Assembly: GCF_016342265.1 (NCBI RefSeq) | Contig: NZ_JAEIOS010000012.1 | Location: 1-64,000, forward strand | Length of the DNA stretch: 64,000 nt | Direction: 5' to 3' | Origin: Corynebacterium meridianum | GTDB taxonomy: Bacteria > Actinomycetota > Actinomycetes > Mycobacteriales > Mycobacteriaceae | Shown: one piece after another, positions 30,437 through 38,696 of the stretch | How the letters are laid out: each line of letters begins with the position of its first letter | Position numbering within the stretch: position 1 is the stretch's first letter | Position numbers and translations under genes: made by a program | Notes under the pieces: generated by a model | Database searches by the model: none | Told to the model about the DNA's origin: nothing | The model's input: the letters and a program-made list of their open reading frames with translations, nothing else

Positions 30437-32049
30437 GCGGGAACCGGATTCTGGCGCTGTGGTTTCCCGACTGGCCCGTCCAGGCGGCTGTGCTCGCCGG
30501 TGATGCGTCCGACGACAGCGGTCCGGTCGCCGTCGCGGGATCGGGTCCGATGCGGGGTGTGGTGAAGGTCTGCGGGGAACCCGCCCGACAGGCCGGTGTG
30601 CGCCGTGGAATGAGGCTGCGACGGGCCCGCGAGGTCTGTCCGCCGCTGACGCTGATCGACGACGTCCCGGACCGTGACGCGCGGGTGTTCGAGCAGGTGC
30701 TCGCCGGGGTGGATGATGTCTCCGCGTCCGTCGAGGTGCTGCGCCCCGGGTTGCTCATAGTCGATGCGGCCGCGGCGGCGAGGTACCACGGCGGTGAGGA
30801 CACCGCGGCCCAGCGGCTCATCGACGCGGCGGCGCTCGCCGGTGTGGACTGCTTCGCCGGGATCGCCGACGAGATCGCCACCGCAGTCATCGCCGCACGC
30901 GTGGGGGCGGTGGTCCCGGAGGGTGGCTCCGCCGCGTTCCTGGCCCCACTGTCGCTCCGGCTGGCCGTTGCGGAGGAGGCACTCGGCTGTGCCCCGGCCA
31001 CCGTGGAGACCTTCGTGGAACTCGGGGTGGAGACGTTCGGGAAACTCGCGGCACTCCCGCTGTCGGCGGTGATGACCCGGTTCGGTGTCGCCGGGGCGGC
31101 CCTGCACCGACTGTCCCGCGCCGAGGCCGTCCGGGGGATCGCCCCCGTACTCCCGACGACCCCACTCGCGGTGAGTCAGGAACCGGACGTTCCCGTGGCC
31201 CGGGTCGATGAGGCCGCGTTCCTGGCGCGCACGCTGGCCACGCGACTGCACCTGCTGCTGGCTGATGCGGGCCTGTGTTGTCGACGGCTGAAGGTACGGG
31301 CCACGATCCTCATGGACGGGCGGGAGAGCGTGCTCGAGCGGATCTGGCGGACCCGGGAACCGCTCACCGAGCAGTCGACGGCGGAGCGGGTGCGGTGGCA
31401 GCTTGACGGCTGGCTCACGGCCAGGTCGATGGATCCGGGGGAGGGGACCCCGGATTCCGGGATCATCCGGCTGACACTCGATCCGGTGGAGGTCACCACC
31501 CCGGAGGGGGCGGGACTGTGGGACACCGGGACCGCGGCTGACGGGGCCGCGAGACGGGTGATCGCCCGCGTGCAGTCGGTGCTGGGGGTGGACGCGGTTC
31601 TCCGTCCGCAGGCCACCGGGGGGCGGAGCCCGGTGGATCGTGTCGAGCTCGTCCCGGTGGGGGAGGACCGCGGACCGGTCCGCGGTGATTCCAGATGGTC
31701 CGGTGCACTGCCCGGTCCACACCCGGCCAGACGTGGGGGAGGACCGACGCACCCTGCGTCCCGGGTGCGGCTCCTCGACGCCGGAGATCACCCGGTGCAG
31801 GTCACCGCTGAGGTTCTGCTCGACCGTACACCGCACACGGTGTGTCGGGGCACGGCCCGGTACCGGGTCACCGGCTGGGCCGGACCGTGGCCGGTGGATG
31901 AACGGTGGTGGGACCCGGATACCGGATTCAGGTGTGCGCGCATGCAGATCACAGCCGAAGACGCTGCGGAACGGGACGGTTCCGGGCGTCAGGCGTGGTT
32001 GCTCGTGTGGCTGGCGGGGCGGTGGCTCATCGAGGCTAGTTACCGCTGA
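30433..32049 (+). CDS. imuB: ImuB, catalytically inactive Y-family polymerase homologue
   Basis: ImuB is the sliding-clamp-binding scaffold of the ImuA'-ImuB-DnaE2 mutasome. The 538 residues follow the Y-family layout, but where active polymerases have the first catalytic aspartates this protein has ILALWFPDWPVQA; the later RPGLLIVDAAAAARYHGGE segment is the typical ImuB replacement of the second catalytic motif. Palm, thumb and little-finger regions follow, with the ImuB C-terminal extension ending in RQAWLLVWLAGRWLIEASYR. It overlaps imuA' by four bases. Transcription is expected under LexA from the box upstream of imuA'. Confidence 0.93.
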   Translation: MSGNRILALWFPDWPVQAAVLAGDASDDSGPVAVAGSGPMRGVVKVCGEPARQAGVRRGMRLRRAREVCPPLTLIDDVPDRDARVFEQVLAGVDDVSASVEVLRPGLLIVDAAAAARYHGGEDTAAQRLIDAAALAGVDCFAGIADEIATAVIAARVGAVVPEGGSAAFLAPLSLRLAVAEEALGCAPATVETFVELGVETFGKLAALPLSAVMTRFGVAGAALHRLSRAEAVRGIAPVLPTTPLAVSQEPDVPVARVDEAAFLARTLATRLHLLLADAGLCCRRLKVRATILMDGRESVLERIWRTREPLTEQSTAERVRWQLDGWLTARSMDPGEGTPDSGIIRLTLDPVEVTTPEGAGLWDTGTAADGAARRVIARVQSVLGVDAVLRPQATGGRSPVDRVELVPVGEDRGPVRGDSRWSGALPGPHPARRGGGPTHPASRVRLLDAGDHPVQVTAEVLLDRTPHTVCRGTARYRVTGWAGPWPVDERWWDPDTGFRCARMQITAEDAAERDGSGRQAWLLVWLAGRWLIEASYR

Positions 32050-32058
32050 CCGGCCTTC

Positions 32059-32730
32059 CTAGCCCTGCAGTATGTCGATGACCAGCCGGGAGGGGTTCTC
32101 CAGGGTCTGGACGGAGTAGGGGTGCCTGCCACCGTTGACACCGATGACGAACTGGGTGCGGCCCTCGAAGCTTCCGCTTGAGGTCACCCCGGCCACGATC
32201 GGACCCGGTCCCATGGTGGTGCCGATCTGGGGTGGTTCTATACCGAGAGTGAAGGGATAGGTGGTGCCGTCGATGTTGACCTCGATCGCGGAGTCTCCCG
32301 GGAACTCGATCGGGAAACCGCTGCCCTGCTGGACCGGGCGGTCGTTGTAGTCGATGAACCAGCCGGGGGATCCCTCGCCGGTGAGATCGAAGACCACACG
32401 GTCGAAGCCTGCGTGCGTTCCCAGGCGCACTCCGGTGACCACGAGCTGGGAACTCGGTTCCGGGCGCAGCGTCTTCATCGTGGTGTCGGCGTCACCCAGC
32501 GGGGTCAGTCCCGCGTCGGCACGGGTTGTCCCGGTGGCGTCCGTCGTCTCCCGGGCGTTCGGGGAGGATGTCTTCGTCATGGTGGAGGTGACGGTGCCCA
32601 CCGCGGTGACGGGGTCGACCGAACGATCGTCGCCGTCAGTGGTGGCGCAGGCGGACAGTGCGAGTGCGCTGGCCACCCCGAGCACCCCGACGGTGCGTCG
32701 CGGCGAGAATTTCACAGGCGGGAGTGTCAT
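32059..32730 (-). CDS. Lipoprotein with AMIN-like domain
   Basis: ATG at 32730 gives 223 residues with a signal ending in the lipobox ALSAC (C28). A Thr-rich linker follows, then an AMIN-like beta-sandwich at about 98-221 (VVTGVRLGTHAGFDRVVFDL at its start, NPSRLVIDILQG at its end). AMIN domains often target proteins to the cell wall or septum; actinobacterial lipoproteins of this type have no assigned partner. It converges on imuB with only nine bases between the stops and diverges from the sucrase/ferredoxin-like gene. Confidence 0.88.
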   Translation of the reverse strand: MTLPPVKFSPRRTVGVLGVASALALSACATTDGDDRSVDPVTAVGTVTSTMTKTSSPNARETTDATGTTRADAGLTPLGDADTTMKTLRPEPSSQLVVTGVRLGTHAGFDRVVFDLTGEGSPGWFIDYNDRPVQQGSGFPIEFPGDSAIEVNIDGTTYPFTLGIEPPQIGTTMGPGPIVAGVTSSGSFEGRTQFVIGVNGGRHPYSVQTLENPSRLVIDILQG

Positions 32731-32882
32731 GGCTTCACGGTAACTGTCGTCGGGCTGTCGGCGAAAGTCCTCGGCTGAATTGTGCGTGATCGTGAGAGAA
32801 TTGTTGTGAAAACACCCCCCGCGCGTTGACTCGGAGCCGCCCACCCGCATGTGCCCGGTCAGGCCGCGGTTATTCTGGGCGC

Positions 32883-33920
32883 ATGAGTTCCAGAACGGAT
32901 TCCGGTCGCCCCCCGAGGTGCTCCGACGTTCACGGTGAGCCGTTGCCGGGAACCGCCAAGAAAGGCACCACCTATCTCATCGTCGAGCATTCCCACGGGT
33001 GGGGACGGGATGTTCTCGACGGAGACGCCCTCGGCGAGGAGCTCGCAGGCCGGATCCGGGAATTCGTGGCGGCTGCCGGTGCCGCGTTCCACCTGATCCG
33101 CCGCCCCGGCCGTGCCGTCCGGGAAGGCACGGCGACCCGGGCCTACCTGATCTTCACATCATCGCCCGACCCGGACGCCCCGGCCCCGACGATCGAGGCC
33201 TACAACCTGCAGGGCGGAATCGAGGACATCTTCGTCCTGGATCTGAGCGGACCGGGACGCAACACTGCGCTGGGGGCGCGCCCGGTTCCCCACCCCCTGG
33301 TGCTCGTCTGCACGCACGGCAAGCGGGATCTGTGCTGTGCGGTGAAGGGGCGACCGATGGCGAGCGCCATGCGCGCCGCGGCGTCCTCGATGGACGCCCT
33401 TCTCCGCAGGGGAACCACGGAACCCTGTTCCGTCGACGACACCGGGAGAGCGTCCGATGCCGACGAGTCAACTGATGTGGTGTGGGAGTCCTCGCACACC
33501 GGCGGGCACAGGTTCGCACCGTCGATGATTCTCCTGCCCTGGGGCTACTCCTACGGCCGGATCGGCACGGACCAGGGGATGGCGATGCTGGCGACCCTGG
33601 CGCGTGATGAGCTGCCGTTGCCCGGTCTACGGGGCAGGGGCTGCTACGACGGGCCCGGGCAGGCCGCCGAGGTGCACGTGGCCGCGGAGCTGTCCGCGAG
33701 GGGACTTCCGGTGTCGCCGGGTGAACTCGCCGTGTTCGGGTGCGGGGATTCCGGTGCGGACACCGTGCGGCGCACCGTCACCCGCCCCGACGGGGGCCGT
33801 TGGTCCGTGGAACTCCGGCACCTGGATCTTCCTCCGGTCCTGAAGTCCTGCGGTAAGGAACCTGCTGCGACCGACACCTGGGAAGTGGTCGGATTCCGGA
33901 GTCTGGATCAGGGAGCGTGA
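32883..33920 (+). CDS. Sucrase/ferredoxin-like family protein
   Basis: The 345-residue cytoplasmic protein belongs to the family with a thioredoxin-like [2Fe-2S] ferredoxin fold. The core motif VCTHGKRDLCC has C143 with C151/C152 as candidate iron-sulfur ligands, followed by KGRPMASAMRAAA. SHTGGHRFAPSMILLPWGYSYGRI is the second family signature. The C-terminal part is beta-rich. ATG at 32883 is preceded by no strong ribosome site. Its stop overlaps the start of the first PelF-like gene (GTGA), so it may be co-translated with the polysaccharide genes, an unexpected pairing. Actual substrate unknown. Confidence 0.85.
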   Translation: MSSRTDSGRPPRCSDVHGEPLPGTAKKGTTYLIVEHSHGWGRDVLDGDALGEELAGRIREFVAAAGAAFHLIRRPGRAVREGTATRAYLIFTSSPDPDAPAPTIEAYNLQGGIEDIFVLDLSGPGRNTALGARPVPHPLVLVCTHGKRDLCCAVKGRPMASAMRAAASSMDALLRRGTTEPCSVDDTGRASDADESTDVVWESSHTGGHRFAPSMILLPWGYSYGRIGTDQGMAMLATLARDELPLPGLRGRGCYDGPGQAAEVHVAAELSARGLPVSPGELAVFGCGDSGADTVRRTVTRPDGGRWSVELRHLDLPPVLKSCGKEPAATDTWEVVGFRSLDQGA

Positions 33921-35521
33921 ATCAGCTGATCATCCGCAGGTCGGGGGCTGACACGACTGAGCTGCCCCCGGTCGATGTGCTGCTCATCGTCGATTCCGGA
34001 TATCCGTTCCACATCGGTGGTGTCGGGACCGTTGTCGATCAGCTGTTGGCGGGGAACCCGGAACTGAGCTTCGGGATCGTGCACCTCTGCCTGACCGAAC
34101 CGGAAACGGACTGCTACGGGGTGCCGACGTCGGTCCGCTGGATCGATGTGCTGTCGCTGGTCGACACCGCAGCCGGTCACCGCCCGGTTGCCGGACCGGT
34201 GGAACAGCTCCCCGCACTGCTGGAGACCGTCGCCACCGGCGACGCGGACGCGCTGGACCGGGTGCTCGGCTACCTGGCCGACGACGTATCCGGCGGAGGG
34301 TATTCAGCCCCGGTGCTCGTCGATGCGCTCGCCTCCCACTGGTCCGTGACGGGGGCTGCACGGGTGGCGGTCGGGGTGCTCGTGGATGTGGTGCTGCGGC
34401 TTTCCGCGCGGAAGTACCCCGTGACCGGTGTGGTCCACGTGCAGTCCGCGAGGTGGGCGGGTGCACTCGGGGTGCTGGTCGCGTCCCGGACCGGAGCACC
34501 GCTCGTGGTCAGTGAGCACTCCCTGACTGTCGAGGACGCTGCGCGGGATCTCGGCGGGGTGCACTCCGCCGATCCGGTGTGGTTGCGCTGGTACCGCGGG
34601 TTGGCGGTGGCGGTCCACGGCGCCGCTGATGCGTCGGTGTTTCTGTCCGGTCGGGCGGCGGAACGGGCCAGGGGGTTCGGTTGCCGGCCGCGACTGACCA
34701 GGATCGTGCCCAACGGTACACACGGGGTGGAGGGACTCGCCCGGATAACGCCGTTCGTGCGCTTTCTGTCCAGGGCCTTCATCCCCGCACGCCGGAACAG
34801 GTTGCTGTGTCTCGCCCGGGTCGTGCCGGACAAGGGCATCGAGATTCTCGTGGCGGCGGTCGCACGATTGGCCGCTGACGGGAGGAAGGTCACCGTCGAC
34901 GTCATCGGGCCGCTGGATGACCCGGACCTCGTCGCCCGGTGCCGGAAAAGTGCGGAACAGGCTGGTGTCGCGGACATGGTCAGGTTCAGGGGTGCGGTCG
35001 CCCCCCGTCGGCTCAGTTCCGTGATCTGCAGATATGACGCACTCGTCCTGCCGAGTCTGGGGGAGGGACAGCCGTTGGCGGTCCTCGAGGCCATGACGTG
35101 CGGTGTCCCCGTGGTCGCCACCGACGTCGGTGACGTCGCGGATCTGGTCGCAGGTCCCGGCCACCGGCCCGCGGGGCCCGTCGTGCCGCCCGGATCCGTG
35201 ACGGACCTGGCGGACGCGCTGGAGACGCTGACCGCGGGTGGTGCCCGGTATCGGGCCTGGACCAGGGCAGCCCGCCGCAGGGGAGCTGGGCACCCGGCCA
35301 CCCGGACCGTGACCGCATACCGGGACGTGTGGCGGGAGGTGGGCATCAAGGTCCCGGAAACACGGGTACCTTCGCCGGATGAGGCGCCGCGCCATCGTCC
35401 GGTGGTTCTGCGGGAGGTCTCCGGCCCGGGAACCGCGGCCTCCGGAGCACCCGGAGTGTCGACCGCACGCCACCTGTTCGGTACCGGCTACAACCGTCCC
35501 CATCGAGGAGAACACCAGTGA
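33917..35521 (+). CDS. pelF: PelF-like GT4 glycosyltransferase, copy 1
   Basis: The 534 residues have the PelF architecture: an N-terminal DUF3492 region (VDVLLIVDSGYPFHIGGVGT, 19-38; FGIVHLCL) and a GT4 family domain with the EX7E motif at E383/E391 (GEGQPLAVLEAM). PelF is the cytoplasmic transferase that builds the Pel exopolysaccharide from UDP-sugars. The acceptor and sugar here are unknown. GTG at 33917 overlaps the preceding gene and the stop overlaps the GHL15-like gene, giving a chain of coupled genes. A second, more canonical PelF is at 38693, so the locus carries two diverged copies. Confidence 0.88.
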   Translation: MNQLIIRRSGADTTELPPVDVLLIVDSGYPFHIGGVGTVVDQLLAGNPELSFGIVHLCLTEPETDCYGVPTSVRWIDVLSLVDTAAGHRPVAGPVEQLPALLETVATGDADALDRVLGYLADDVSGGGYSAPVLVDALASHWSVTGAARVAVGVLVDVVLRLSARKYPVTGVVHVQSARWAGALGVLVASRTGAPLVVSEHSLTVEDAARDLGGVHSADPVWLRWYRGLAVAVHGAADASVFLSGRAAERARGFGCRPRLTRIVPNGTHGVEGLARITPFVRFLSRAFIPARRNRLLCLARVVPDKGIEILVAAVARLAADGRKVTVDVIGPLDDPDLVARCRKSAEQAGVADMVRFRGAVAPRRLSSVICRYDALVLPSLGEGQPLAVLEAMTCGVPVVATDVGDVADLVAGPGHRPAGPVVPPGSVTDLADALETLTAGGARYRAWTRAARRRGAGHPATRTVTAYRDVWREVGIKVPETRVPSPDEAPRHRPVVLREVSGPGTAASGAPGVSTARHLFGTGYNRPHRGEHQ

Positions 35522-36564
35522 AACCACGTCCCAGACTCGCCTGGATCCGTTACGGTGGTCCGCTACCGGAGGAACAGATCGCGACGGCCGCCGGACGCTA
35601 CCGGGCGGTGATCCTCCAGCCCTGGGAGACCCGCTTCGCGGAACAGCTCAAGGCCCACAACAGTGACATGACCGTCCTCGCCTACCAGTGCCTTTCGTCG
35701 ATACGCACCTATGAACCGGGCCCCGTCTACAGTTCCGGGCTTCCACCGGCAACAGCCCGGGACCTCGATACCTGCGCCCGGAGACTCGACGGCTCCCTCA
35801 TCGAGTGGGCGCGGTATCCGGGCCATCTCCAGCAGCGGGTCTGGGAGCCCCGATACCGCGAAGCCTGGGTGGAATCGGTGGTGTCGAACTTCCGGGACTC
35901 CCCGTTCGACGGGGTGATGGCCGACAATGATGTGTTCGACGACTACTACGGGTTGTGTCCGCCGCTGGAGGACGGCGTCGGGCTGCCGGAGATCCGCTCG
36001 GCACTCGATCAGCTGGTGTCCGCCGCGGGGCGGGCGTTGAACGACGTGGGCAAGGTTCTCGTCCCCAACATCGCCGAATCCCGACGAGAGGAAGGGAGGT
36101 GGCGACGGCACAGTCGTCACGGTGGTGGACTGGAGGAGTGCTGGATGGCGTGGGGAACATCCGATGTGGAGCGGCTGGACCTGCCTGCGGTTCTCGCGCA
36201 GGTGGAGAGCCTGAATGCCCCGGGGCTAACGATCGCCCGGACCCCGGGGACGGGATATCCCGGGGACCCCCACCTGACTCTCGCCCTGGCCGCGGCATGG
36301 GTGTTCGCGCCGACGTCGGATATTGCGGTCACCGCGACGAGCCATGACGGATACGATGCGGCCCCGTGGACGGAACTGGTGGAACTTGATCTGGGCGAGC
36401 CGGCTCCAGAGGGGGTGATCCAGCTGGGGAAAGGCGTATACGGGAGGCGACTATCCCGTGGCCATGCTGTTATCAACCTGTGTCCTGATCGGGTTCATCT
36501 GGAGCCCAGGTGGGGAGGAGTCGTCCTTGATCCATGGCGTGGGATCGTTTGCTCTGATCATTAA
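35518..36564 (+). CDS. Putative glycoside hydrolase (GHL15/GH114-like barrel)
   Basis: The 348-residue protein looks like a TIM-barrel hydrolase of the GHL15/GH114 type: RLAWIRYGG with an early strand, VILQPWETRF, VLAYQCLSSI and, decisively, FDGVMADNDVFDDYYGL with acidic residues at D136 and D138 in the position of barrel catalytic carboxylates. No signal peptide is seen, so it appears cytoplasmic, or exported by another route. In Pel systems PelA carries a related hydrolase domain that trims polymer; this free-standing enzyme between PelF and PelG may play a similar part. Start ATG/GTG overlap of four bases with pelF suggests coupling. The family call is by motif only. Confidence 0.72.
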   Translation: MKPRPRLAWIRYGGPLPEEQIATAAGRYRAVILQPWETRFAEQLKAHNSDMTVLAYQCLSSIRTYEPGPVYSSGLPPATARDLDTCARRLDGSLIEWARYPGHLQQRVWEPRYREAWVESVVSNFRDSPFDGVMADNDVFDDYYGLCPPLEDGVGLPEIRSALDQLVSAAGRALNDVGKVLVPNIAESRREEGRWRRHSRHGGGLEECWMAWGTSDVERLDLPAVLAQVESLNAPGLTIARTPGTGYPGDPHLTLALAAAWVFAPTSDIAVTATSHDGYDAAPWTELVELDLGEPAPEGVIQLGKGVYGRRLSRGHAVINLCPDRVHLEPRWGGVVLDPWRGIVCSDH

Positions 36565-36568
36565 TCGA

Positions 36569-36596
36569 AGAAAAGAGTGAGCTAAACCTCTTTTCT
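36569..36596. terminator. Terminator-like hairpin after the GHL15-like gene
   Basis: AGAAAAGAG (36569-36577) and CTCTTTTCT (36588-36596) form a 9-bp AT-rich stem with a 10-base loop, five bases after the stop. The T-rich right arm makes a weak terminator plausible. Confidence 0.5.
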
Positions 36597-36722
36597 GATC
36601 TGTAAAACTCACTACGTTCACGCATTGGTAACTCATTTGGGGGCTGTTTCGGGCGGTATTATTAGGTGGAGGATATAAAATACGCAATCGTGACCTTACC
36701 GATACCTTACAAGTAATAAAAT

Positions 36723-36755
36723 ACCCCTATGGCTAATTATGTTAGCCATAGGGGT
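36723..36755. terminator. Strong bidirectional hairpin in the AT-rich gap
   Basis: ACCCCTATGGCTAA (36723-36736) and TTAGCCATAGGGGT (36742-36755) make a perfect 14-bp stem with a 5-base loop, with an AAAAT run before and GTTCATTTT after. It should terminate transcription from the upstream genes. Confidence 0.85.
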
Positions 36756-36842
36756 GTGTTCATTTTCCCGTCAGCACGGAGCACCTTCAACAAGTTCGTT
36801 TCGGAGAGCTAACCGCAGGTCGCGAGCTTTATGTGTATGAGT

Positions 36843-36868
36843 ATTGCCCACAAACGTTCGTGGGCAAT
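36843..36868. promoter_or_regulatory. 26-bp near-perfect palindrome in the PelG leader
   Basis: ATTGCCCAC (36843-36851) and GTGGGCAAT (36860-36868) flank an AACGTT core, so nearly all 26 bases are self-complementary. It lies about 325 bases before pelG. It may be an operator or a leader hairpin. Confidence 0.5.
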
Positions 36869-37112
36869 ATAAAGATTCTGCTGATGTGTCCCGGGGGTGC
36901 CTCCCGGGACACGGACATTGCGTGGCCGGAATCTATCGGCATAGATGGTGGAACAGGGCAGCGATTCCGATCATCCGGTGACCGAGGCTCTGCCGTCAGG
37001 GGCGGTGAACGGTGTACGCGTCCGCTGCGTCCGGCATCGTTTCCAGCCGTCTCCGGAGACGAGACACGGTCCCGGCACCGTTCGGGGCCGATCCGCCGGT
37101 AACCCATGACGT

Positions 37113-37144
37113 CTCAGGGATGCCCCCTGGGAGCGTCCCCTGAG
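37113..37144 (+). promoter_or_regulatory. Leader hairpin 50 bases before pelG
   Basis: CTCAGGG at 37113-37119 pairs with CCCTGAG at 37138-37144, and the stem extends inward (ATGC with GCGT) past one bulged base around a CCCCTGGGA loop. It may control translation or early termination; no known riboswitch class was recognised. Confidence 0.45.
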
Positions 37145-37193
37145 GTTTCATTCGACGCCCCGTCCGACACGATTGCCCGAGGAGCGGCCAGTT

Positions 37194-38696
37194 ATGCACA
37201 CAACCATCCCCGATAGTCACATCACCAGAAGATCCGGCACCGCTGCATCACCGGCTTCCTCGGAGGTCTCCGGGGCCCGGAAGGAATTTCTCAGGACCTG
37301 GGGTCTGTGGTTCGTGCTCGCCGGACTCGCCGTTCTCACGGTGGGGGCATGGTCACTGCTCGCCGAACACCGCATCCCGCAGACCATGTCCGCCGTCCTC
37401 GCGGTGGGCATCCTTGTCGTCGCGGGTGCCGGTGCCGTCTGGCTCACCGGTCGCGGTGGGCGTGGTCGGACGAGCCTTGTGCAGCTTGCCTCGGTGCTTT
37501 CCCCGACGATCCTGCTCATGACGGTGTTCCCCACGATCACGGACACCCTTCTCCGGACAGCCGTCGGGCAGACGACGACGATGACGGTCGTGCTGGCGGT
37601 CTCGGTCACGGTCCCGTGGCTCTCCGGAGGTGTCTGCATGCCCGTCTACGAGCCGCTGTCCGGGGTCGCCCGTGGCCCGGAAGGGATCCGCTCCGAGGAA
37701 CGGACCCGGTTCTACGGTGAATTCTGTTCGGTGTGGCCGAGTCTCGTGGTCTGGATCCTCCCGCCGCTCGCAGCCGCCACCCTCGTGATCAACATCTTCT
37801 TCGGGTGGGGAGCACAGGAAACCGCGATCTATGCGCTCGGCGTATTCACCAACATGCTGTTCGCCCAGTCCCTTATCCCGCTGCAGGAGACCCGCCGATT
37901 CCGGGCCATGATCGCGGCCTGGGGCTGCTACGCGGGTTTCCTGTTCATCGCCCCGGGCCTGTGGTGGCTGGCTCCGGTTGTCGGGGTCATCCCTCCGGCG
38001 GCGATCCTCGGACGTGGACTCCTCCGGGTGTTCACTCCGACCCGGCTTCCCGGCAGGGCAACCGGAACAGCACTGATTCTCGGTCTGCTCTATGCCTGCG
38101 TCCTGTGGTCCGATAAATTCCTGATCGTCGGTCACCTATATCCGGAGGGCATTGACATCTACGTCGTGTACGTCGCTCTCGTCCCGATGGTCGTCGCCAC
38201 CGGCGTCTACTTCGCCGGTCAGTACGAGGTGCTCCGTGAAGCCCTGGATGACATGCGGACCCTGGTCGATGTCGTCCCCGCCCGACACCTGCAGGAGAAC
38301 CTGCGACAGGTCGCCCGGCGCGTCGAGAACACCGTCATCGTCACAGTGGGAGTCGCGGCAGCGGTCGGACTCGGCATGATGTTCGCGTTCCGGTGGTTCG
38401 GTTTCGTGTACTCGTTCGAACTTCTCGCTCTGACCATCAGCCCCCTCGCGATGCTGACGCTCATGCTCGTCACGTTCCAGATGGCCCAACTGCAGAGCCA
38501 CTGGCTCGCCGGAGGACTCTGTGCGGTGCATCTCGTCGCTGCGGTTCCCCTCATCAGCCTCGTACCGCTGGCGCCAGCGCTGCTCGTCCTGGCCGTCATC
38601 GACGTGGCCGCAGCGATGTGGGGGGGCCGGGAGTGTCGGAGGGTCGTCTCAGACGCCTCATTCGAACTGTTCTGGAAACAGGCGGTGGAGTGGTGA
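37194..38696 (+). CDS. pelG: PelG-like polysaccharide exporter
   Basis: ATG at 37194 has GAGGAG ten bases upstream; TTG at 37173 is a longer alternative. The 500-residue protein has about 12 membrane helices and the PelG hallmark WSDKFLI (W305 to I311) in a central helix. PelG belongs to the MOP flippase superfamily and, with PelF (and PelD/PelE in other species), moves the growing Pel polymer through the membrane. Its end overlaps the second PelF gene by four bases (GTGA). No PelD, PelE or PelA gene is present in the window, so the system is reduced or completed by genes elsewhere. Confidence 0.88.
   Translation: MHTTIPDSHITRRSGTAASPASSEVSGARKEFLRTWGLWFVLAGLAVLTVGAWSLLAEHRIPQTMSAVLAVGILVVAGAGAVWLTGRGGRGRTSLVQLASVLSPTILLMTVFPTITDTLLRTAVGQTTTMTVVLAVSVTVPWLSGGVCMPVYEPLSGVARGPEGIRSEERTRFYGEFCSVWPSLVVWILPPLAAATLVINIFFGWGAQETAIYALGVFTNMLFAQSLIPLQETRRFRAMIAAWGCYAGFLFIAPGLWWLAPVVGVIPPAAILGRGLLRVFTPTRLPGRATGTALILGLLYACVLWSDKFLIVGHLYPEGIDIYVVYVALVPMVVATGVYFAGQYEVLREALDDMRTLVDVVPARHLQENLRQVARRVENTVIVTVGVAAAVGLGMMFAFRWFGFVYSFELLALTISPLAMLTLMLVTFQMAQLQSHWLAGGLCAVHLVAAVPLISLVPLAPALLVLAVIDVAAAMWGGRECRRVVSDASFELFWKQAVEW

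Larger units (their letters stand above)
36565..37193. other. AT-rich gap and structured leader before PelG
   Basis: The 629-base stretch between the GHL15-like gene and the PelG-like gene holds no recognisable protein gene. The left half is clearly AT-rich. It contains four separate inverted repeats listed individually below, plus a hairpin TGTCCCGGG at 36887-36895 with CCCGGGACA at 36903-36911. It divides the locus into two transcription units; the right part is a long 5' leader of PelG. Confidence 0.7.

Noticed and set aside
30433-32049. Active DNA polymerase IV
   Set aside because: The aspartates of the first Y-family catalytic motif are replaced, and the gene follows imuA', so ImuB is the better call.
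36881-37144. c-di-GMP riboswitch upstream of pelG
   Set aside because: Hairpins are present, but the conserved sequence of the known c-di-GMP or c-di-AMP aptamers was not found by eye.
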